Positions 32,399 through 38,907 of a stretch of 64,000 nucleotides of DNA are shown in pieces. Source of the stretch: DASYKT01 sp963718105. GTDB taxonomy: Bacteria; Acidobacteriota; Blastocatellia; Pyrinomonadales; Pyrinomonadaceae. Numbering within the stretch: the first letter of the stretch is position 1; every line of letters begins with the position of its first letter. The notes under the pieces were generated by a model, which worked only from the letters and a program-made list of their open reading frames with translations, was not told the origin of the DNA and ran no database searches. Location of the stretch: the NCBI GenBank assembly GCA_963718105.1, contig OY970352.1:4588001-4652000 (forward strand), given 5' to 3'. The position numbers were made by a program, and so were the translations under genes.

Positions 32399-33376
32399 TT
32401 AGGTTGCGCCGCCGAGTTTTAGCTCACTTGCGATCTCGGTATGTCCCCGCTTTTCTGCCCACACCAGCGGCCTCGCCCATTGCGCTCCCGCTTTGTCGGG
32501 ATCGGCGCCGCGTTCCAACAGCAGTCCCACTATGTCTTTATTTCCCCAACGCGCCGCGTAACCCAACGGGGTCGAAGAGTATTCGCTATCAATAGCGTTA
32601 ATATCCGCACCGTGATCGAGCAATAACCGCGCTTTTTCCACTTCACCGGTAAAAGCCATATCGTGCAAAAGAGTGAACCCGCGCCAGTTCATATGATCCG
32701 GATCCATGCCGTTAGCTAAAAGAAATTTCGCGATCTCATAGTGTTTGAAATAATAACGCGCGCCCCATTTGGAAAGCTTCGGAATGCGGGCGCCGTGACC
32801 TGTCAGAATTTCCAGCATCCTGCGGTCAGCGCCTTTAGCCGGGACCGCCATAATGCCTTCGCCCCAGAAGGCAAATTCATAGCGGGCCAGTTCCGGGTGT
32901 TCTTTCAACATTGCTTCGACCCCGGCATGATCGCCTTTATCGACGCGGTCTTCAAAACGGTTTTGAATTTCATCTTTGCCGTGATCGATCCCGCCGGTGT
33001 CGCCGAGTTCCCGTGTCAATGAAACGTCGCTTAGGCTTGCTTCTAAAAACGCGGCGATCTCTGTTAAGCCGCGATCTTCGGCCATCGTTACCAGCGAGTC
33101 GCGAAACGGGTGAGTCAGATAGTCGGAACCTAACGCGCCGTTTTGCACCAGGTATTTGACGACATCGGTTTGGCCCTGCAGCACGGCGAAATGAAGCGGC
33201 GTCGTGTAATCGTACATACAGGTGAGCAGCGCCGGCTGCCCGTGCGACAGACGTTTTATTTGTTCCAGATCGCCTTCGCTCGCGGCGGTGAACATCGCCC
33301 AGACATCGCCCGTGGCCGCGGCGCCGCCGTGAACCTTGATCGGGCGATCGAGCTTCATTTCAGGGGGTTGGATCAT
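32399..33376 (-). CDS. Ankyrin-repeat protein
   Basis: A 325-residue cytoplasmic protein built of ankyrin repeats. Clear units are YTTPLHFAVLQGQTDVVKYL near residue 57, ARYYFKHYEIAKFLLANGMD near 200, RGFTLLHDMAFTGEVEKARL near 230, and STPLGYAARWGNKDIVGLLL near 268, followed by GADPDKAGAQWARPL. The middle (residues about 120-200) is a less regular helical region. No signal peptide or enzyme domain is present. Ankyrin repeats mediate protein contacts; the partner is unknown. It lies in a row of minus-strand genes with DUF58 upstream, 58 bp away. Confidence 0.88.
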   Translation of the reverse strand: MIQPPEMKLDRPIKVHGGAAATGDVWAMFTAASEGDLEQIKRLSHGQPALLTCMYDYTTPLHFAVLQGQTDVVKYLVQNGALGSDYLTHPFRDSLVTMAEDRGLTEIAAFLEASLSDVSLTRELGDTGGIDHGKDEIQNRFEDRVDKGDHAGVEAMLKEHPELARYEFAFWGEGIMAVPAKGADRRMLEILTGHGARIPKLSKWGARYYFKHYEIAKFLLANGMDPDHMNWRGFTLLHDMAFTGEVEKARLLLDHGADINAIDSEYSSTPLGYAARWGNKDIVGLLLERGADPDKAGAQWARPLVWAEKRGHTEIASELKLGGAT

Positions 33377-33434
33377 GCGTTATTCTTAAGACCCACCATC
33401 AAGGTAAACGACCGCTACCGGTTGGCCTCATTAA

Positions 33435-34757
33435 TTACAGCAGGCCGCGTTCTTTAACCCTCAGATAAGTTTGCAGCAAACGCGGCGCAAGCGTGGCGGC
33501 GGTGACATCGAGCGCTAACCCGCCTTGTGTTTCCACCAACCGGAGCGCGGCTTCGCGCTGGTGGATTATTTCTTCGGCGGCGGATTGCACAAAAACTTCA
33601 TCCAGCGAATCGGGAACACGGCTCACGGCGGTGTTTAAGTCGCGGTCGCCGATCGTGACCACTAAGGGCAGGTGCCGCGGGCGCAAAAGTTTCAAAGCTT
33701 CGAGCAGTTCGCGCGAGCTGTCTTTATCGACCAGGTCGGTGAGGATCACGACCAGCGCGCGCTTTTTAATGTTTGACGAGATGTGCTGGAACGCGCGCGT
33801 GTAAGAAGGCTGGATCAATTCCGGCTGCAGATCGTGGAGCGCTTCGAGTATGGCGTCCGTGTGCTCAACGCCGCGCTTGGGCGGAAGATAACGTCGGATG
33901 CGGCGTACAAAAGCCATCACGCCGACATGGTCGCCTCCGCGTGCCGCCGCCGACAACAGGGCCAGGGCAGCCTGGATAGCAGAATCGAGCTTCGATTCCT
34001 GTTCGATGCGCCCGGTCATCAGACGGCCGGAATCGATGGCGATGATAATTGTCTGATCACGCTCGATCTGGTATTGGCGAGTGGTCAGGCGCCCGCGCCG
34101 CGCGGTAGTGGGCCAGGAAATATGACGGAGTTCGTCGCCCCGCACGTAATCGCGCATCGACTCGAATTCGCGGCCTTCGCCGCGGCGGATGGCTTTGCGC
34201 TGCGCCGCGACCAGCGAATTTGCGCCGAGCGCTTTTAACTCAACTTCTTTTGCGCGGCGCATATTCGGATAAACTTTTACGGTTTGCGCGTTATCAAATT
34301 CGCCCTGGCACCAGATCAGGCCGAACCGCGAGAGAAATCTCACCACTGTTTTACCGAATATGTATTTACCGCGATTCGGCGGGGTGAGTTGGTAGGAAAA
34401 ACGCGCGGCGGTTTGTCTTTCAACCTTAAAGAGGGCCTCGCGCACGCCAACAAGTTTCATCTCCGGCGGATATTCATCTTTGACGATCAAATTCAGATCG
34501 CGCCCGGCGCCGTTTTCGATATTCAGCACTACCTCGTTCGCATCGCCAAAAGCAAAACGTTTCTCGATGGCGCGTTTTATCGTTAAACCCGCGGGGATCT
34601 TTCGGCTAAGCGCCCAGTCTGTTATCGCCAGCCCGAGGAGTAATACGTCATATCCCAATACAAACCACCGCAGGACGGGAAAATTCCACGATAGCGAGAG
34701 CGGTATGAAACCGATCGCCAGCAAAATAAAAAATAGACGTGAGAAAACAAAACGCAT
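33435..34757 (-). CDS. DUF58 domain protein
   Basis: A 440-residue protein with two N-terminal transmembrane segments (residues about 5-45), an Ig-like region, and the DUF58 core YVRGDELRHISWPTTARRGR followed by a von Willebrand factor A-like fold (IIIAIDSGRLMTGRIEQESK, a partial MIDAS). DUF58 proteins usually lie next to a MoxR AAA ATPase and transglutaminase or VWA genes; here only a small secreted protein precedes it, its stop 2 bases away, so the cluster is incomplete in this window. A role in envelope or metallo-protein maturation is often suggested but unproven. Confidence 0.88.
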   Translation of the reverse strand: MRFVFSRLFFILLAIGFIPLSLSWNFPVLRWFVLGYDVLLLGLAITDWALSRKIPAGLTIKRAIEKRFAFGDANEVVLNIENGAGRDLNLIVKDEYPPEMKLVGVREALFKVERQTAARFSYQLTPPNRGKYIFGKTVVRFLSRFGLIWCQGEFDNAQTVKVYPNMRRAKEVELKALGANSLVAAQRKAIRRGEGREFESMRDYVRGDELRHISWPTTARRGRLTTRQYQIERDQTIIIAIDSGRLMTGRIEQESKLDSAIQAALALLSAAARGGDHVGVMAFVRRIRRYLPPKRGVEHTDAILEALHDLQPELIQPSYTRAFQHISSNIKKRALVVILTDLVDKDSSRELLEALKLLRPRHLPLVVTIGDRDLNTAVSRVPDSLDEVFVQSAAEEIIHQREAALRLVETQGGLALDVTAATLAPRLLQTYLRVKERGLL

Positions 34758-34759
34758 TT

Positions 34760-35275
34760 TTATTTAATAAATTCGTTGACCAGATAGATCCAATCCCAAA
34801 CCTCAGAGCCTTTAGCCCTTTTGCCGCTCGCCCGTAGAAAGTATAGCGTCAGCATATCTCCCTCTTTCAACTCCTTGGCGAAATACCCGGCAACCTGTTT
34901 TTGCACCGGGATCCAATATTCAGTATTGCATTCTTTAAAGAGATACTCATTTTCAAAAAGAGCCATATTTTTTTCGTCGATGCTAAAGGTTTTTTGCCAT
35001 AAACCCATCAACTCTTTTCTATCGGCTGAGATCGGGCGCGACTTGTTCATAAATTTCACTCTGGCGTGCGAATACAAAAAATCGGCGTCGAAAATAAGCC
35101 CGCCCATTTTCAGGTCTTTACCTGCCGGACTGGCGTTCTGCAAGGCTACATTCAGCTCGCCGATCTCGGCCAGTGTGCGCGGCAGATATTTATCGTAGGG
35201 AAAATCGTCCTGAGCATAAATTGCCAGACAACTTCCCAACAGGACAAATAAAAATAAGAAAATTTTTACCATCAT
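34760..35275 (-). CDS. Small secreted protein of unknown function
   Basis: A 171-residue protein with a signal peptide (MVKIFLFLFVLLGSCLAIYA, cleavage before QDD). The mature part is mixed alpha/beta, rich in Lys, Asp and Phe, with FDADFLYSHARVKFMNKSRP, YWIPVQKQVAGYFAKELKEG and MLTLYFLRASGKRAKGSEVW. I do not recognise the family. The stop codon is two bases before the DUF58 start, so the two genes are co-transcribed and probably coupled. Its start lies in the divergent region facing the cytochrome c gene. Confidence 0.65.
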   Translation of the reverse strand: MMVKIFLFLFVLLGSCLAIYAQDDFPYDKYLPRTLAEIGELNVALQNASPAGKDLKMGGLIFDADFLYSHARVKFMNKSRPISADRKELMGLWQKTFSIDEKNMALFENEYLFKECNTEYWIPVQKQVAGYFAKELKEGDMLTLYFLRASGKRAKGSEVWDWIYLVNEFIK

Positions 35276-35443
35276 AAAGGCAACCTAAAAAGTGTCGTTC
35301 AAGCCAACCCTGAGTTTTTGCGAAGCGTTCGATGAATTGTAGGGAAAATACGCGGGAAATACAAAAAAATCAGAAACAAACTGCGAAAACTGACGTAAAA
35401 TCAAGCAATATCGTTCTCTAAGATCCGAACAGGAGAAACAATC

Positions 35444-35971
35444 GTGAACAACTCGTATCAGAATCTTATCAAGGCGTCGATCTTTGTCGTGGCATTGATC
35501 ATTTTTATCGCCGCCATCGGGAAGCAAAATAGAATGGCCCAAGCGCAAACCGCGCAAACTGCACCGACAACGCCCGCACAGACACCGGCGCCGGCCGCTT
35601 TCGACCAAGCCAAAGCCATTGCCGATCTGACCGCGCAGATAAAAGGTAAGGAACAGGAACCGGCCGAAACGGTCTTCAAAAACATTCAGACGTTCAAAGG
35701 CGTGCCGGCTATGAGAGTTTTAAAGATCATGGAGCTCGGCTATGCGCGTTCGCTGGGTGTCGATTGCACGCATTGCCACGTGGCGGGACAATGGGAAAAA
35801 GAAGATAAGTCCACCAAACAAACCGCGCGCGACATGGCCAAAATGGTGCAGACCATTAACGGCGATCTGCTGAAAAACATCAAGAATCTAAAAGGCCCGA
35901 ATTCGATAATAAACTGCACCACTTGCCACCGCGGCCAGGTCAAGCCGGCGCTGGACCTCGGCAAAAGTTAG
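35444..35971 (+). CDS. Secreted two-haem c-type cytochrome, reaction-centre cytochrome family
   Basis: A 175-residue exported cytochrome. It has an N-terminal membrane segment (IKASIFVVALIIFIAAIG), an Ala/Pro/Thr linker, and two haem c attachment motifs, CTHCH (about residue 106) and CTTCH (about residue 160). The surroundings, RVLKIMELGYARSLGVDCTH and ARDMAKMVQTINGDLL with Met ligands in preceding helices, match the CytoC_RC family that includes tetrahaem reaction-centre subunits. Non-phototrophic Acidobacteriota hold many such small versions as general electron carriers. The start is GTG at 35444 with AGGAG ten bases upstream. Confidence 0.88.
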   Translation: MNNSYQNLIKASIFVVALIIFIAAIGKQNRMAQAQTAQTAPTTPAQTPAPAAFDQAKAIADLTAQIKGKEQEPAETVFKNIQTFKGVPAMRVLKIMELGYARSLGVDCTHCHVAGQWEKEDKSTKQTARDMAKMVQTINGDLLKNIKNLKGPNSIINCTTCHRGQVKPALDLGKS

Positions 35972-35992
35972 TTTCTAAAGAAAGAATCCGGT

Positions 35993-36433
35993 ATGAAGTT
36001 AAGAACGCTTGTTTTTTTGCTTTTATTTAGCCTGTTGACGGCAACGGCCTTCGCGCAGTCAGTCAAAGAAACGCAGGCGGTGCGCGCGCTCGAAGACCGC
36101 CGTACCGAAGCCATTCTGAAAAAAGACCTCAAGGCTTTGGAAGAGCTTTTGGCCGACGATATGACCTATGGCCACAGCAACGGCGTGGTGGAAAGTAAGA
36201 AAGTTTTTATCGATAACCTGCGCACCGGCGTGCGCACCTACACTGCCATCGACCGCCGCGAGGTGAATATCCGCGTCTATAAAAACACCGCGCTCATCAC
36301 CGGTATCGCCGCCTTAAAAGCGGCCATGAACGGAAACCCCGTCAACATCGGCGACGTGCGCTTTCTCGCCGTCTGGATCAAAGAAAAAGGCAGATGGAAA
36401 TTCGCGGCGTGGCAGTCAACGCGAATAGTGTGA
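35993..36433 (+). CDS. Secreted DUF4440 / NTF2-like protein
   Basis: A 146-residue protein with a signal peptide (LVFLLLFSLLTATAFAQ). The mature part is a SnoaL/NTF2-like DUF4440 cone: RALEDRRTEAILKKDLKALE, then LLADDMTYGHSNGVVESKKV, VRTYTAIDRREVNIRVY, and VWIKEKGRWKFAAWQSTRI at the C-terminus. It probably binds a small ligand or acts as an enzyme scaffold; no catalytic residues can be named. It follows the cytochrome gene by 21 bp and is probably in the same transcript. A degenerate copy of its 3' end occurs about 700 bp downstream. Confidence 0.85.
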   Translation: MKLRTLVFLLLFSLLTATAFAQSVKETQAVRALEDRRTEAILKKDLKALEELLADDMTYGHSNGVVESKKVFIDNLRTGVRTYTAIDRREVNIRVYKNTALITGIAALKAAMNGNPVNIGDVRFLAVWIKEKGRWKFAAWQSTRIV

Positions 36434-36435
36434 TG

Positions 36436-36512
36436 AGTGAACAGTAACGAGTGACAAGTGACAAGTGACAAGAAATAACCGTACTTGTTACTCGCTACTG
36501 TCTCTTTTCACT
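36436..36512. repeat. Inverted repeat of GAGTGAACAGTAACGAGTG type
   Basis: GAGTGAACAGTAACGAGTGA and three tandem GTGACAA units are mirrored by CTTGTTACTCGCTACTGTCT and TTTTCAC. The hairpin fills the gap between the DUF4440 stop and the structured RNA locus and may stop transcription of both. Confidence 0.6.
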
Positions 36513-36520
36513 TTTTTTAT

Positions 36521-36854
36521 TCTGTTGCGTGCGGCAGGTGGAACTCAGGCAGCGACGGTTCGCGCATAAGAGTTTTCATGCTTAGACGGTTTTTCCCGAT
36601 ATGCTTCTCAGCTCACAAACCGTTGGGCAAACATACCGCCTGATGCCCCAACAGCGGCCCTGACCGATTTCTGACTCACCGCGCCTACGTTGCAGGGAAA
36701 ATTGCGCAGCCAGCTTTCATTTTGTCCGTCCGTGATTCCGCTGAAAGCGTGCGCCCACGACTGGTGCCTCCCTCAGGTTTTACGGGCCGGAATGGCTGAC
36801 CCGGCATGCTCAGAGGCTCTTCCGTCGAGGTCGAACCCTGCCGCACGCAACAGA
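36521..36854 (-). ncRNA. Structured RNA candidate closed by an 18-bp perfect helix; tmRNA-like parts, identity unresolved
   Basis: The ends of this 334-base non-coding segment, 36521-36538 and 36837-36854, are perfect 18-bp reverse complements. On the minus strand a TATACT box (36864-36869) lies about 8 bases before this helix. Next inside, GACGG, AAGAG and CATGC (36826-36804) pair in order with GCATG, CTCTT and CCGTC (36577-36554), making a long interrupted helix. At 36804-36773 CGGG/CCCG encloses a UCAG loop that can pair with CUGA after GUAAAA, a small pseudoknot. The CGACGG, GAGCAUGCC, CCGUAAAA and UCUAAGCAUG segments look like tmRNA, but I find no tag reading frame ending in Ala-Ala and no proper T-arm or CCA. 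It is not RNase P, SRP or 6S RNA by their signatures. A MITE cannot be excluded. Confidence 0.55.
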
Positions 36855-37086
36855 TGAGGGATGAGTATAGAGCCGGCCGAATCTTTTGAGTGAGCAGAGT
36901 TTTGGGAGTTTGCCGCGGTTGGGGAAATTCCTGTCATTGTTCCGGTTATTGTTTATTGTGCCGCGCCGACCTCGCCAACACTCGTCGGACGATAAAGCTA
37001 TTTAAGGAACTCGTAACGGAAAGGCAGAGCCGCAAAGCAATGTCAGCGAGACTAGCGGCGCGGTAAGCTTTCTCGTGTGGATTTAA

Positions 37087-37131
37087 AAGAAAAAGCAAAT
37101 GAAAATTCGCCGCGTGGCAGTCGATGCAAAC
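37087..37131 (+). pseudogene. Degenerate copy of the DUF4440 gene 3' end
   Basis: AAATTCGCCGCGTGGCAGTC, preceded by GAAAAAG, copies the end of the DUF4440 gene (36380-36424; AAATTCGCGGCGTGGCAGTC) with about 80% identity over 45 bases and would encode KFAAWQS. It is a leftover of a duplicated gene, or a direct repeat framing the inserted 36.4-37.1 kb segment. Nothing else coding is seen in 36855-37223. Confidence 0.5.
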
Positions 37132-37223
37132 GTTATATAATAGTTAAATTTTAGTTCAAAGAGCGCGAGTAAAAACTCGTTATTTATTAAACTTCTAACG
37201 AAATTAAGTTATAGAAAAGATAC

Positions 37224-37251
37224 TTGTTAAATGATGGTTTTCTGGTATAAT
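37224..37251 (+). promoter_or_regulatory. Promoter of the RelA/SpoT-TPR gene
   Basis: TTGTTA (37224-37229), a 16-base spacer and TATAAT (37246-37251) lie about 80 bases upstream of the preferred start codon, in an AT-rich stretch. Confidence 0.45.
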
Positions 37252-37330
37252 CAGGGAGCGTTTTTGGCCCTATTTCTCTGGACATCCTGTTTTTCTCATG
37301 TCTGTTTCCTTGTGGAGGCTCATCCCATTT

Positions 37331-38809
37331 ATGTCTCAAAATTTGCCATTTGACTTTGATTCACATGCAATGAAAGCCGAGGTCGAATATAAGAAAGTCC
37401 GGCCCCACTACAAACATCTCGCAGAGGAAGTTGAGCGAATTGTGAAAACTTCTCTCAGACAAATTAAGGTGTATGAAATTCAATCAAGAGCAAAGGATAT
37501 ATCAAATTTTGTAAAAAAAGCGTGCAAAACGAAAAAAGAAAATGAATTTCTTCCAAAATACGAAACACCTTTGAAGGAAATTTCCGATATGGCTGGTGTT
37601 CGAGTCATAGCGTATTTCCCGAAGACGCTAAAATCCATAGAAAAACAAATTTATGGATATTTGGATGTGCTTGAGAGGGTTGATATCGGAGAAGAGAGAT
37701 TCAAACAAGGAGAATTAGCCTATCAAAGCATTCATTTTTTGGTGAAACTTCCGGAGTCCAGAAAGGGTTTACCCGAGAATGATGATATTTCTGATTTAGT
37801 TTGTGAAATACAAATTCGAACAATCTTGCAACACGCCTGGGCGGAAATGGAACACGATATTCAATATAAATCGACTAAAGAAATTCCAGATGGCATTAGA
37901 CGGAGATTTTTGGCGCTGGCAGGAATGATTGAAATTGCAGATAGAGAATTTCAAGCGATACAAGATGAGGACGAAAGTCAGAGACAGATGTTGAAGGCTT
38001 CTTTGGAAGATGAGCTTACTCAAGACATTGCTTACGAGAAGGCTGAAGACAATGAATCTAATGCCGGGAAGAAAATAGATTCTTCCAATAAAAACTATGT
38101 GACTTCGGTAACAGCCAGAGACTTAGTAGCCTCTGGTAATTTTAGTGCTGCAATTGCCTTTTACACGAATCAAATAGCAAAATCTCCGAATAATCACTTA
38201 CTTTACGCCGGCCGTTCGAAAGCAAAATTTTTAGCCGGAGATCGATCGGGAGCGATTGAAGATATTAAAATCGCTGTCGACCGCGTGCCTAATGACATTA
38301 ATCTTAGAAAATTAAAACAACAATATGAGGAAGGTATTGTTCTACCTACAACAAGTGATACGCTTCACCTTGTGGCTCAATTAGTTGCTAATGGCAATGA
38401 AAATCTCAAACAAGGAAACGCGGAGGAAGCTTTTGGATTGTATTCCAAAGCCCAGCAGTCTGGGGGATCATTTGGCCTATCGACTTTTAGCAAGGCCATG
38501 GCTCGGGCTCTCGCTAACGATCTCGATGGAGCGAGTTATTTTCTTGATCAATTACATATATACTCCGGTACGCCTATGGAAATTAATATTCTTGGCCTAA
38601 AGGCAATAATTGGGGCGGTTAGTAACTCCGCTCCGGTTAGAACCTACAAGAGACTGGAAGAGTGTCTCTCCGCAGAACGAACTTTAAGGTTTGACTTTAA
38701 TCAATCACCCTTAAGACATTTGGAATATGGTTTTATTAAACGTTACGATGCCTTAAGCCGTTCTTTGGAAAAGGTTTTTGAACTGCTATCGCGCTATAAA
38801 TCTATTTAG
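37331..38809 (+). CDS. RelA/SpoT-type nucleotide pyrophosphokinase fused to TPR repeats
   Basis: A 492-residue fusion. The N-terminal about 210 residues are a stand-alone RelA/SpoT synthetase domain: YEIQSRAKDISNFVKK (G-loop-like region), LKEISDMAGVRVIAYF with the catalytic-type Asp, AYQSIHFLVKL, and CEIQIRTILQHAWAEMEHDIQYK with the base-binding and metal residues. There is no hydrolase (HD) domain. From about residue 260 two TPR-like blocks follow (VASGNFSAAIAFYTNQIAKS; VANGNENLKQGNAEEAFGLY). Such small alarmone synthetases make (p)ppGpp-like alarmones or, in toxic forms, pyrophosphorylate adenosine nucleotides or tRNA. The gene is much more AT-rich than its surroundings. Start 37331 has GGAGG upstream; 37298 is an alternative. 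Confidence 0.8.
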   Translation: MSQNLPFDFDSHAMKAEVEYKKVRPHYKHLAEEVERIVKTSLRQIKVYEIQSRAKDISNFVKKACKTKKENEFLPKYETPLKEISDMAGVRVIAYFPKTLKSIEKQIYGYLDVLERVDIGEERFKQGELAYQSIHFLVKLPESRKGLPENDDISDLVCEIQIRTILQHAWAEMEHDIQYKSTKEIPDGIRRRFLALAGMIEIADREFQAIQDEDESQRQMLKASLEDELTQDIAYEKAEDNESNAGKKIDSSNKNYVTSVTARDLVASGNFSAAIAFYTNQIAKSPNNHLLYAGRSKAKFLAGDRSGAIEDIKIAVDRVPNDINLRKLKQQYEEGIVLPTTSDTLHLVAQLVANGNENLKQGNAEEAFGLYSKAQQSGGSFGLSTFSKAMARALANDLDGASYFLDQLHIYSGTPMEINILGLKAIIGAVSNSAPVRTYKRLEECLSAERTLRFDFNQSPLRHLEYGFIKRYDALSRSLEKVFELLSRYKSI

Positions 38810-38836
38810 TAAAAAAATCCTACTACGTCAGCCCTC

Positions 38837-38866
38837 TTGCTGAATGAGCGCTCATTCAGTTATAAT
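38837..38866 (+). promoter_or_regulatory. Beta-oxidation promoter with TetR/FadR-type palindrome (site 1)
   Basis: The perfect 20-bp palindrome CTGAATGAGCGCTCATTCAG (38840-38859) lies between a -35 TTGCTG (38837-38842) and a -10 TATAAT (38861-38866). The TGAATGA-N-TCATTCA pattern is that of TetR-family fatty-acid-oxidation repressors such as the Bacillus FadR/YsiA. The identical 20 bases occur at 50019-50038 before the acyl-CoA dehydrogenase gene. Confidence 0.85.
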
Positions 38867-38907
38867 TCTGCCTAGTTATCTCTAGCGGAAAGGTATAATA
38901 CACATAC

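Noticed and set aside
35444..35971. Cytochrome as evidence of phototrophy
   Set aside because: Only two haem motifs instead of four, and no reaction-centre, chlorosome or pigment genes in the window. Such small versions occur in non-phototrophs.
36521..36854. Calling this locus ssrA (tmRNA), RNase P RNA, SRP RNA or 6S RNA outright
   Set aside because: tmRNA-like segments exist but the tag frame, T-arm and CCA end were not found. The universal RNase P segments (GGAAAGUCC, ACAGAA), the SRP GGAA-tetraloop helix and the 6S size do not fit. Left as an unresolved structured RNA.
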